A DNA stretch of 64,000 nucleotides from Nocardia rosealba (lineage in GTDB: Bacteria; Actinomycetota; Actinomycetes; Mycobacteriales; Mycobacteriaceae), in assembly GCF_020216065.1 (NCBI RefSeq), contig NZ_JAIWNA010000009.1:228523-292522 (forward strand). Direction: 5' to 3'. A program made the translations under genes and the position numbers. The notes below the pieces were generated by a model. It saw nothing but the letters and a program-made list of their open reading frames with translations, was not told the DNA's origin and did no database searches. Positions 43,558 to 51,019 of this stretch are shown here, piece by piece. Numbering within the stretch: the stretch's first letter is position 1; each line of letters begins with the position of its first letter.

Positions 43558-45309
43558 ATGAGGCAGTTTCGGGTGTGGGCGCCGGAGGCGAGCGCGATGC
43601 GACTGCAACTCGAGGGGGTGGTCCACCCGATGCGCCGCAACGGCGGCGGCTGGTGGTCAGTGCGGGCCGAGGCAGGCCAGGGTGCGGAGTACGGCTTCCT
43701 CATCGACGACGACCCGACGGTGCTGCCCGACCCTCGCTCACCACGTCAGCCCAACGGCGTCCACGCCCTGTCCGCCGTCCACGACCTCGACACCGCCGTC
43801 TGGACTGATCGGTCCTGGACCGGCAGACAACTGGCCGGCTCGGTGTTCTACGAACTGCACATCGGCACCTTCACCCCGGAAGGCACCTTCGACGCCGCGA
43901 TCGAACGCCTCGACCATCTGGTCGAGCTCGGCGTCACCACCGTGGAACTCATGCCGGTGAACGCCTTCGACGGCACCCACAACTGGGGTTACGACGGCGT
44001 GCTCTGGTACGCGGTGCAGGAAACCTACGGCGGTCCCGACGGCCTGCAACGCTTCGTCGACGCCTGCCACGCCCGAGGCCTCGCCGTCTGCCTCGATGTG
44101 GTCTACAACCACCTGGGCCCCTCCGGCAACTACCTCCCACGCTTCGGGCCCTACCTCACCGCCGGCCGCAACACCTGGGGTCAGAGCGTGAACCTGGACG
44201 GCCCCGGTTCCGATGCGGTGCGCCGCCACATCATCGACAACGCCCTGCGCTGGTTGCGCGACTTCCACATCGACGCCCTCCGCCTCGACGCCGTCCACGC
44301 CCTCGTCGACCACACCGCCACCCACCTGCTCGAAGAACTCGTCGTCGAAACCACCGCGCTCTCAGGACATCTCGGCCGACCGCTCACCCTCATCGCCGAA
44401 AGCGACCTCAACGACCCACGCCTGATCACCCCGCGCGCGGCAGGCGGCTACGGCCTGACCGGTCAGTGGAGCGACGACCTCCACCACGCCGTGCACACCG
44501 CTGTCTCCGGCGAAAGACAGGGCTACTACGCCGATTTCGGCTCACTGGCCTGCCTGGCCCAAACCCTCACCCACGGGTTCTTCCACGCCGCAACCTATTC
44601 CAGCTTTCGGGGCCGAACCCACGGCATCCCGATCCGCCGCGACCTGATTCCGGGAAGCGCCCTGCTCGGCTACACCTGCAACCACGACCAGATCGGCAAC
44701 CGCGCCGTCGGCGACCGCCCCAGCGACTACCTCACCCCCGGCCAGCTGGCGGTGAAAGCGGCTCTGGTGCTGCTGTCCGCGAGCACGCCCATGCTGTTCA
44801 TGGGCGAGGAATGGGGCGCGCGCACCCCGTTCCAGTTCTTCACCTCCCACACCGACCCCGTCATCGGCGCCGCGACCGCCGACGGCCGTCGCGCCGAGTT
44901 CGCCGCGCACGGCTGGGCCACCGACGACGTCCCCGATCCCCAGGACCCCGCCACCTTCACCCGCTCGAAACTCGACTGGACCGAACGCGGCCGTGAACCG
45001 CATGCCCGGCTACTGGCCTGCTATCGCGCCCTGCTCGCCCTGCGCAAGTCGCGACCCGAGTTCGGTGATCCCTGGTTGGAACGGGTCTGGGCCGACTACG
45101 ACGAGAGCGCCCGCTGGTTCGTGCTGCGACGCGGCCGGATCTCGGTGGTATGCAACCTGTCCGAGGACGAGGCGGTGATCCCGGTGTACGGCCGGGTGCT
45201 GCTGGCGTGGGCGCCGGCGACAGAAAATGAAGGGGGAACTCTTGTTTCGGGTCACAGTTTCGTCGTGCTCGAAGAAGGGGAGGGCACGGGGACGGTGGTC
45301 ACCGACTGA
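43558..45309 (+). CDS. treZ: Malto-oligosyltrehalose trehalohydrolase
   Basis: Releases trehalose from maltooligosyl-trehalose made by TreY. 583 residues: N-terminal beta-sandwich (1-80), GH13 barrel with WNTWGYDGVLW-like NWGYDG, VVYNHLG, IDALRLDAVHAL (nucleophile), LIAESDLND (acid/base) and TCNHDQIGNR, and a C-terminal beta domain. The ATG at 43558 matches the family start; the frame runs upstream without homology through 43325-43557, where I recognise no gene. In M. tuberculosis treZ, treY and treX are adjacent; here treZ is inverted and 9.6 kb away from treY. Confidence 0.93.
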   Translation: MRQFRVWAPEASAMRLQLEGVVHPMRRNGGGWWSVRAEAGQGAEYGFLIDDDPTVLPDPRSPRQPNGVHALSAVHDLDTAVWTDRSWTGRQLAGSVFYELHIGTFTPEGTFDAAIERLDHLVELGVTTVELMPVNAFDGTHNWGYDGVLWYAVQETYGGPDGLQRFVDACHARGLAVCLDVVYNHLGPSGNYLPRFGPYLTAGRNTWGQSVNLDGPGSDAVRRHIIDNALRWLRDFHIDALRLDAVHALVDHTATHLLEELVVETTALSGHLGRPLTLIAESDLNDPRLITPRAAGGYGLTGQWSDDLHHAVHTAVSGERQGYYADFGSLACLAQTLTHGFFHAATYSSFRGRTHGIPIRRDLIPGSALLGYTCNHDQIGNRAVGDRPSDYLTPGQLAVKAALVLLSASTPMLFMGEEWGARTPFQFFTSHTDPVIGAATADGRRAEFAAHGWATDDVPDPQDPATFTRSKLDWTERGREPHARLLACYRALLALRKSRPEFGDPWLERVWADYDESARWFVLRRGRISVVCNLSEDEAVIPVYGRVLLAWAPATENEGGTLVSGHSFVVLEEGEGTGTVVTD

Positions 45310-45385
45310 TCTCACGCGGCCACAGCTCGGCCACGGTGCGCGGGAGATCGTTGCCGAGGCGACATAACGGTCGTACGGTTGAGCA

Positions 45386-46636
45386 ATGAGCAACGAGGCT
45401 TACGGGCAGGACAGTGCTGCCCTTCCGACCGGTGTGGGCGGTTATGCGCCGGCCGGTTTCGGTCCGCTGGTGCGCGCTTTCGCCGCCCTGATCGGACATC
45501 GGCGCGACGCGGGCGGCGCCATCGCGATCTACCGGCACGGCGAACCCCTGGCACACCTGTGGACCGGCAGCGCGGGCGATCAGCCCTGGTCGGCCAACAC
45601 CGGTTCGATCGTCTTCTCGGCGACCAAGGGTGTCACCGCCACCGTCATCCACCGCCTCGCCGACCGCGGGCTCCTGGATTACCAAGCGCCGGTCGCCGAG
45701 TACTGGCCTCGCTTCGCAGCGCACGGCAAGGGCGCGATCACCGTGGCCGACGTGCTCACCCACCGTTCCGGGCTGTCGTCGCTGTCCCCGATCGCCGACA
45801 GCGCCCAGGAACTCCTCGACCACGAGCTGATGGAAGACCGGCTGGCCATGGCCAAGCCCGACCGGCTGCTCGGCGTCCCCACCTACCACGCGCTCACCTA
45901 CGGCTGGCTGCTGGCGGGTATCGCGCGCTCGGTCACCGGTCGCAGCATGAGCGACCTCATCCGCACCGAGGTCACCGACCCGCTCGGGGTCGAGGGGTTC
46001 CACCTCGGCCGTCCGGCGGCGGGTTCGTCGACCGAGTACGCCCGCCTCGCGGGCACCCACCTGCGCCTGGCCGGGCACCCGGTGGCCGCCGGTTTCCTCA
46101 ACCGCGTGGGCTTCCGCATCCCCGGCGCGCTCGGCGCGGCGGCTCGTTGCCTGTACCTGACCGGCCTCAACGGCATCCTCGACGGCGAGGACCCGCCGAT
46201 TCTCGACACCGAGATGCCCGCAGGCAACGGCGTCGCCACCGCTGCCGGACTCGCCCAGCTCTACGCGGGCCTGGCCGACGGCGTCACCCTCGACGGGTCA
46301 CCGTTCCTGCGCCCCGAAACGCACAAGCTGATCCGGCGCGTGCAGACCTACCGCCTCGACCACGCCCTGTTCTACATGCCGATGATGTGGCATCTGGGCT
46401 ACCACTCGATGCCCGCGCCCGGTGCGCGCACAGCCTTCGGCCACATCGGTCTCGGCGGATCCTTCGGCTGGGTCGACCCGCGCTCGGGACTGTCGGTCGG
46501 CTTCGTCCACAACCGCCTCGACCAGGCGCTGCTGCCCTACGACCAGTTCGCCATGGGCTGGCTGCTGCCGCTGGTGATGTCGGGCGTGCGCGCCACCCGC
46601 GACCGCGGGCAGCGCGTCGACCGGGTCGCCGCCTAG
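45386..46636 (+). CDS. Serine hydrolase, class C beta-lactamase/esterase family
   Basis: 416 residues with the beta-lactamase-related fold. The SxxK motif is SATK near residue 79, followed by the YxxxxYG-type second motif (TYHALTYGWLLAG, near 170) and FGHIGLGGSFGW near the C-terminus in place of KTG. In mycobacteria such proteins are esterases/lipases (LipD/LipE-like) rather than antibiotic-degrading enzymes. No signal peptide is visible. ATG at 45386 lies 6 nt after TACGGT (45374-45379), a leaderless arrangement. Confidence 0.85.
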   Translation: MSNEAYGQDSAALPTGVGGYAPAGFGPLVRAFAALIGHRRDAGGAIAIYRHGEPLAHLWTGSAGDQPWSANTGSIVFSATKGVTATVIHRLADRGLLDYQAPVAEYWPRFAAHGKGAITVADVLTHRSGLSSLSPIADSAQELLDHELMEDRLAMAKPDRLLGVPTYHALTYGWLLAGIARSVTGRSMSDLIRTEVTDPLGVEGFHLGRPAAGSSTEYARLAGTHLRLAGHPVAAGFLNRVGFRIPGALGAAARCLYLTGLNGILDGEDPPILDTEMPAGNGVATAAGLAQLYAGLADGVTLDGSPFLRPETHKLIRRVQTYRLDHALFYMPMMWHLGYHSMPAPGARTAFGHIGLGGSFGWVDPRSGLSVGFVHNRLDQALLPYDQFAMGWLLPLVMSGVRATRDRGQRVDRVAA

Positions 46637-46652
46637 TCACCGCCCTTGCCGG

Positions 46653-48119
46653 TTACTCGGCGAGGGCGCCGGCGAGGTCCGATTCACGGTCTTCGCGTAC
46701 GGATGTGGCGGCCGGTGGCTTGCTCTGCGGGATGAACACCGCGACCACAGCCGCCAGCGCGATGGCACCCGCGGCCAGCCAGAACGCGGTGGTGAAGCCT
46801 GAATCCGCGGGCAGCGCCGTCCCGGCGACGACACTGCCCGCCAGCACGGTGGCCGCGACCTGCGACCCGATCGATGACCCCACCGACCGGATCAGCGCGT
46901 TGACACCGGTGCTCTCTGCGGTCTTCTCGGCGGGCACCGCGGACATGATCAGATTCGGCATGGCCGCCATCCCGAGGCCGATGCCGACGAAGGTCACGAC
47001 CGTGAACCCGATGACAGCTCCCTGGGAGCCGTGCGCCAGCGCCAGCGCGGCGAATCCGGCGGCGGCGGTGAGAGCGCCGAGGACGAGCGGCACAGCGGCG
47101 CGGACCCGACCGACGAGACGCCCGGCGACGACCGCGGCCGCCAGCATGGCGATCGAACCCGGGATCATCAGCAGACCGGACCCGGTGGCGTCCATGCCGA
47201 AGCCGTACTCGCCGGTGTCGGGGGTCTGCGCGAGCTGGGGGATGAGCGAGAACACCGCGAACATGCCCGCGCCGAACAGCAGCATGGCGATATTGGTGAT
47301 CAGCACGGTCGGACGCCGCAGCACGTGCATGTCGATCAGCGGGTCGCCGACGCGGGTCTCGAACGCGACGAAACCGATCAGGACGACCAGACCGCCGAGG
47401 ACGAGGCCGAGGGTGCGCGCATCGGTCCAGCCCCACGTCGAGCCACGACTCAGCGCGAGCAGCGGCATGGTGAGGCCGATGCTGAGCAGCGCGATGCCTG
47501 CGAAGTCGATCCGCGTGGGCGTCGGGATCGACCGCTCCGGCACCCGCAGCACGCCGACCAGCGCGATCGCCGACATGATCGCGCCGGACCAGAACACCCA
47601 CTGCCAGGACAGGTGATCGATCAGCAGGCCACCGATGAGCAAGCCGCCGCCCGCGCCGATCCCGGCCAGCGCCGAGATGAGACCCAGTGCGCCGCCGCGC
47701 TTCTCGGCGGGAAATGTATCGCCGATGATGCCGTAGCACAGCGGGAAGATGCCACCGCCCGCTCCCTGGACGACCCTGGCGGCCACGAGCACCCAAATCG
47801 AAGGTGCCAGCGCCGCGGCCACGCTGCCGAGCGCGAACAGACCGAGCGCGATGACGAGCAACTTCTTCTTGCCGTACATGTCACCGAGGCGGCCGAAGAC
47901 CGGGGTGAGGATCGCGGCCGAGATCAGGTAGGCGGTGAGCACCCATCCGACATCTGCCGTGCTCGCGTGCAGTTCGTGGCCGAGGATCATGATGCCGGGC
48001 ACGATCGCGGTCTGGGCGAGCGCGAACGCGGCGGCGGCCAGGGCGAGGAACACGAGATTGGTGCCGAGTCCCCCTGAGTCGTGCGGGGCTTCGGACTCTC
48101 GGGTCGTCTGATCGATCAT
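46653..48119 (-). CDS. MFS drug/metabolite exporter
   Basis: 488 residues, 14 predicted helices (DHA2-like). The loop 2-3 motif GRLGDMYGKKK and the GWVLTAYLISAAI segment are typical of multidrug antiporters; the C-terminal tail is charged. It is divergent from a TetR gene, and paired GGAC-N6-GTCC sites lie between the two starts. That arrangement suggests inducible export of a ligand the regulator binds. No substrate can be named. Confidence 0.86.
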   Translation of the reverse strand: MIDQTTRESEAPHDSGGLGTNLVFLALAAAAFALAQTAIVPGIMILGHELHASTADVGWVLTAYLISAAILTPVFGRLGDMYGKKKLLVIALGLFALGSVAAALAPSIWVLVAARVVQGAGGGIFPLCYGIIGDTFPAEKRGGALGLISALAGIGAGGGLLIGGLLIDHLSWQWVFWSGAIMSAIALVGVLRVPERSIPTPTRIDFAGIALLSIGLTMPLLALSRGSTWGWTDARTLGLVLGGLVVLIGFVAFETRVGDPLIDMHVLRRPTVLITNIAMLLFGAGMFAVFSLIPQLAQTPDTGEYGFGMDATGSGLLMIPGSIAMLAAAVVAGRLVGRVRAAVPLVLGALTAAAGFAALALAHGSQGAVIGFTVVTFVGIGLGMAAMPNLIMSAVPAEKTAESTGVNALIRSVGSSIGSQVAATVLAGSVVAGTALPADSGFTTAFWLAAGAIALAAVVAVFIPQSKPPAATSVREDRESDLAGALAE

Positions 48120-48154
48120 GGGGAGCTCACGCCTCCGTGTGGTTCCGCGCGGTA

Positions 48155-48205
48155 AGTGGACCTTGCAGTCCGTATCGAGAACTATACTGGACCCTGGAGT
48201 CCGTT
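48155..48205. promoter_or_regulatory. Two operator copies between MFS and TetR genes
   Basis: GGAC-N6-GTCC occurs at 48158-48171 and at 48189-48202, 31 bp apart, within nearly identical surroundings (TGGACC.TG.AGTCCGT). A TATACT hexamer at 48183-48188, between the two, is a -10 candidate for the TetR side. This is a likely site for the TetR product to control both divergent genes. Confidence 0.7.
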
Positions 48206-48224
48206 TATTGAAGAGGGTGAGGCT

Positions 48225-48266
48225 GTGACTGCCATGACCGTCCGATTCGGCACAATCGCAGAGTGA
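48225..48266 (+). CDS. Possible 13-codon leader peptide before tetR
   Basis: GTG at 48225 follows AGAGGG by 7 nt and the frame ends in TGA (48264-48266) that overlaps the tetR GTG at 48263 (GTGA). The tetR start itself has no ribosome site, so translation of this short frame may deliver ribosomes to tetR. It is a small open frame and could be chance. Confidence 0.35.
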   Translation: MTAMTVRFGTIAE

Positions 48267-48856
48267 CTGCTCCCGAGTGCGACCCGACGACCGACCACGA
48301 CGTCGACTGGTCCACCAAGCGATCAGATGCCAGGCGCAATCACGAGCGCGTGGTGGCGGCGGCCGTCGAAGTGTTCGCCGAACACGGCATCGAGGCGACG
48401 ATTCCGCAGGTCGCCGCCCGCGCGGGCGTCGGCAAGGCGACCGTGTACCGCAGCTTTCCGACCAAGGACGCGCTGGTGCAGGCGGTGGCGCAGTATCAGC
48501 GCGCCTGGTTCTATCGCCGTGGCCTCGCCGCCCTGGAACAGCTGAACGCCGGCGGTGACCCCTTGACGATCCTGCGCGACCTGCTCGCCGAAACCGTCGA
48601 ACGCCTAGCCAACGACCGGGCCCTCGCCGAAGCCCTGCCCGAGACCGCGAAGCCGTCGCCCGCGGGCGAGGAATCGTTGGAGTCGATCATCCTCGCGGGC
48701 CAGCGGCAAGGGGTGATCCGCGAGGACGTCACGGCCCGCCACGTGCGCGTACTGCTCGGCGGTGTCGCGGGCAGTCTGTTCCGGCAGCAGGAACGCGACC
48801 CCGAGCAGTGGCGGATCTACGGCGAGCTGATCTTCAACGCCGTGAAGAAGGCCTGA
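48263..48856 (+). CDS. TetR-family transcriptional regulator
   Basis: 197 residues; helix-turn-helix at about 27-72 (RRNHERVVAAAVEVFAEHG...IPQVAARAGVGKATVYRSF) and a ligand-binding C-terminal domain. Divergent from the MFS exporter with two GGAC-N6-GTCC sites between, a classic local repressor-exporter pair; the ligand is unknown. GTG at 48263 has no ribosome site of its own; see the overlapping leader frame. Its end converges with ilvA, 9 bp away. Confidence 0.88.
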   Translation: MTAPECDPTTDHDVDWSTKRSDARRNHERVVAAAVEVFAEHGIEATIPQVAARAGVGKATVYRSFPTKDALVQAVAQYQRAWFYRRGLAALEQLNAGGDPLTILRDLLAETVERLANDRALAEALPETAKPSPAGEESLESIILAGQRQGVIREDVTARHVRVLLGGVAGSLFRQQERDPEQWRIYGELIFNAVKKA

Positions 48857-48865
48857 CCGGCCTCA

Positions 48866-50218
48866 CTAGGTGAGGTAGCGGTACGCGGGTGAGCCCGGCT
48901 CCAGGCGTTCGGCCTGGATCGGGGACTCCTCGATGCGGTGCAGCAGCGAGGCCAGGTCGTCGGTGGCGCCGAGTTCGATGCCGACCAGCGCCGCCCCGGT
49001 CTCGCGGTTGTTGCGCTTGACGTATTCGAACATGGTGATGTCGTCGTCGGGCCCGAGGACGTCGTCGAGGAAGCGGCGCAGCGCACCCGGTTCCTGCGGG
49101 AAGTCCACCAGGAAGTAGTGCTTGAGCCCGCGATGCACCAGGGACCGTTCGATGATCTCGCCGTAGCGCGACACATCGTTGTTGCCGCCCGACACCAGCA
49201 CCACCACGGTAGAGCCCGGGTCGATGTCGATCTCGGCCAGCGCCGCCGTCGCGAGCGCGCCCGCGGGCTCGGCGATGATGCCCTCGTTCTGGTACAGGTC
49301 GAGCATCGCCGTGCAGATGGCGCCTTCGTCGACCTGCATCATCCGGAAAGACGCTGTGCCGGTGGGGGATTGGGTGGTGGTGAGCAGCGGGAGCGAGGCG
49401 TGCGATACGACCCGGCCGCCGAACGACGTCGCCGCCTGATACGGCAGGTCACCGATGCGGCGCACGGCGGCGCCGTCGACGAACGGGTCGATCTCGGGCA
49501 GGGTCACCGGGCCGCTGGCCACCAGCGCCGCCGTCATCGAGGCCGCGCCCGCGGGTTCCACGCCGAGCAGACCGGCGCCCGGCGCGCGCTCGCGCAGGTA
49601 GGTGCCGATGCCGGCGAGACAGCCGCCGCCGCCGACCGGCACGACGACGAGATCCGGTGCGGTACCGAGTTGTTCGAGGAATTCGGCGGCGATGGTGCCC
49701 TGGCCCGCCGCGGTGCGCGGGTCGTCGAACGGGGGAACCATGGTCGCGCCCGTGCGCGCGACGTCGTCGGCGGCGGCCGCGGCCGCGGCGTCGTAGGTCT
49801 CGCCGACCGCGATCAGCTCGACGAACTCGCCGCCGTGGACGCGGATGCGGTCACGCTTCTGCTTGGGGGTGGTCGTCGGGACGTAGATGCGTCCGCGCAC
49901 GCCCATCGCCTGGCAGGCGAAGGCCACGCCCTGCGCGTGATTACCGGCGCTGGCCGCGACCACACCGGCGGCGCGTTCGGCGTCGGTGAGCTGCACCATC
50001 AGGTTGTAGGCGCCGCGCAGCTTGTAGGAGCGCACGGCGGTGAGGTCTTCGCGCTTGAGATACACCTGCGCGCCGGTGCTCGCCGAAAGGCGCGGGCTGT
50101 ACTGCAGGGGTGTCGGCTCGATGATGTCGGAAATTCGCTGCGCGGCCGCATCGATCTCGTCCGCGGTGAGCGGCGGACGGGTCAGGGAAACTTCGGCGAC
50201 GTCAACGGTGGAGGACAC
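48866..50218 (-). CDS. ilvA: Threonine ammonia-lyase (threonine deaminase)
   Basis: Converts threonine to 2-oxobutyrate, the first step of isoleucine synthesis. 450 residues: fold-type II PLP enzyme with the Schiff-base lysine in AVRSYKLRGAY, ASAGNHAQG, and the PLP phosphate loop VGGGGCLAG. A C-terminal ACT-like regulatory part (about 350-450, LKHYFLVDFPQEPGALRRFL) is present, so feedback control by isoleucine is likely. The 3' neighbour on the same strand is the Rv1558-like gene, as in M. tuberculosis (Rv1558-Rv1559), but both are in the opposite orientation relative to dnaE there. Confidence 0.94.
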   Translation of the reverse strand: MSSTVDVAEVSLTRPPLTADEIDAAAQRISDIIEPTPLQYSPRLSASTGAQVYLKREDLTAVRSYKLRGAYNLMVQLTDAERAAGVVAASAGNHAQGVAFACQAMGVRGRIYVPTTTPKQKRDRIRVHGGEFVELIAVGETYDAAAAAAADDVARTGATMVPPFDDPRTAAGQGTIAAEFLEQLGTAPDLVVVPVGGGGCLAGIGTYLRERAPGAGLLGVEPAGAASMTAALVASGPVTLPEIDPFVDGAAVRRIGDLPYQAATSFGGRVVSHASLPLLTTTQSPTGTASFRMMQVDEGAICTAMLDLYQNEGIIAEPAGALATAALAEIDIDPGSTVVVLVSGGNNDVSRYGEIIERSLVHRGLKHYFLVDFPQEPGALRRFLDDVLGPDDDITMFEYVKRNNRETGAALVGIELGATDDLASLLHRIEESPIQAERLEPGSPAYRYLT

Positions 50219-50267
50219 CCGACAATGCTACCGAGGCAGCCACGGGTGTCCGGCGTCGGCGGGGTCC

Positions 50268-50702
50268 TCAGCGGGGCGTCAGTACGAAGACCGGGATCTG
50301 GCGGTCGGTCTTCTTCTGGTATTCGGCGTAATCGGGCCAGACCTGCACCGCACGGTCCCACCACAGCGCCTTCTCCTCGCCGAAGACCTCGCGGGCGGTG
50401 TAGTCCTTGTTGACCGTGCCGTCGCGCAGCTCGACGTGCGGTTCGGCCTTGATGTTGTAGTACCAGACGGGGTGCTTCGGGGCGCCGCCCAGCGAGGCCA
50501 CCACGGCGTACTCGCCGTCGTGTTCGACACGCATCAGTGGTGTCTTGCGCAGCTTGCCGGTCTTCGCGCCCTTGGTGGTGAGCAGGATGACCGGTTTGCC
50601 TTGCAACGAGGTGGCCTCGGCACCGCCGGAGGCCTCATAGGCCTCCGCCTGCTCGCGCGCCCAATCGGAAGTGCTCGGTGCGTACTCTCCTGTCAGTGGC
50701 AT
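50268..50702 (-). CDS. Ddn-type F420-dependent quinone/nitro-reductase family protein (Rv1558-like)
   Basis: 144 residues with the split-barrel Ddn fold: GKPVILLTTKGAKTGK, VVASLGGAP.HPVWYYNI and RQIPVFVLTP are family signatures that bind coenzyme F420. The N-terminus MPLTGEYAPSTSDWAREQA closely recalls M. tuberculosis Rv1558, the gene beside ilvA there. Physiological role is probably quinone reduction; not proven. ATG at 50702 is chosen over the upstream ATG at 50711 for this match. It starts 49 bp before ilvA in transcription. Confidence 0.88.
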   Translation of the reverse strand: MPLTGEYAPSTSDWAREQAEAYEASGGAEATSLQGKPVILLTTKGAKTGKLRKTPLMRVEHDGEYAVVASLGGAPKHPVWYYNIKAEPHVELRDGTVNKDYTAREVFGEEKALWWDRAVQVWPDYAEYQKKTDRQIPVFVLTPR

Positions 50703-50799
50703 GACCAGCACAACGACGGTTCCGGCTGTGATGTTCCCGACCCCACCCGAAGGTGAGGTTTCGGTGGCCCGAACTCTTGTTTGCGCCTATCCTGTGTGC

Positions 50800-51015
50800 A
50801 TGGCAGTGGTGACCCCATCGACAGCATCCGCGACGGTCGACGTCGCCGGCGTCGCGTGGCCGGTCTACAAGCTCGAGGCGCTGGTCGCCGGGCTCGTGGT
50901 CGCCGCGCTGCTCCTGCTCGTCGTCGGATCGCCGCAGGTCGCCGTGCTCGCCGCCGCGTCGGTCGCGGCCATTCGCTGGGTCGTCGGCGCCGCGAACACA
51001 CATCCCCGGAGCTGA
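50800..51015 (+). CDS. Small two-helix membrane protein
   Basis: 71 residues with two hydrophobic helices (about 27-45 and 48-66) and short polar ends. ATG at 50800 lies 6 nt after TATCCT (50788-50793), consistent with leaderless expression. It ends 4 bp before the stop of the LuxR-type regulator on the other strand. No family recognised. Confidence 0.65.
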   Translation: MAVVTPSTASATVDVAGVAWPVYKLEALVAGLVVAALLLLVVGSPQVAVLAAASVAAIRWVVGAANTHPRS

Positions 51016-51019
51016 CCGG

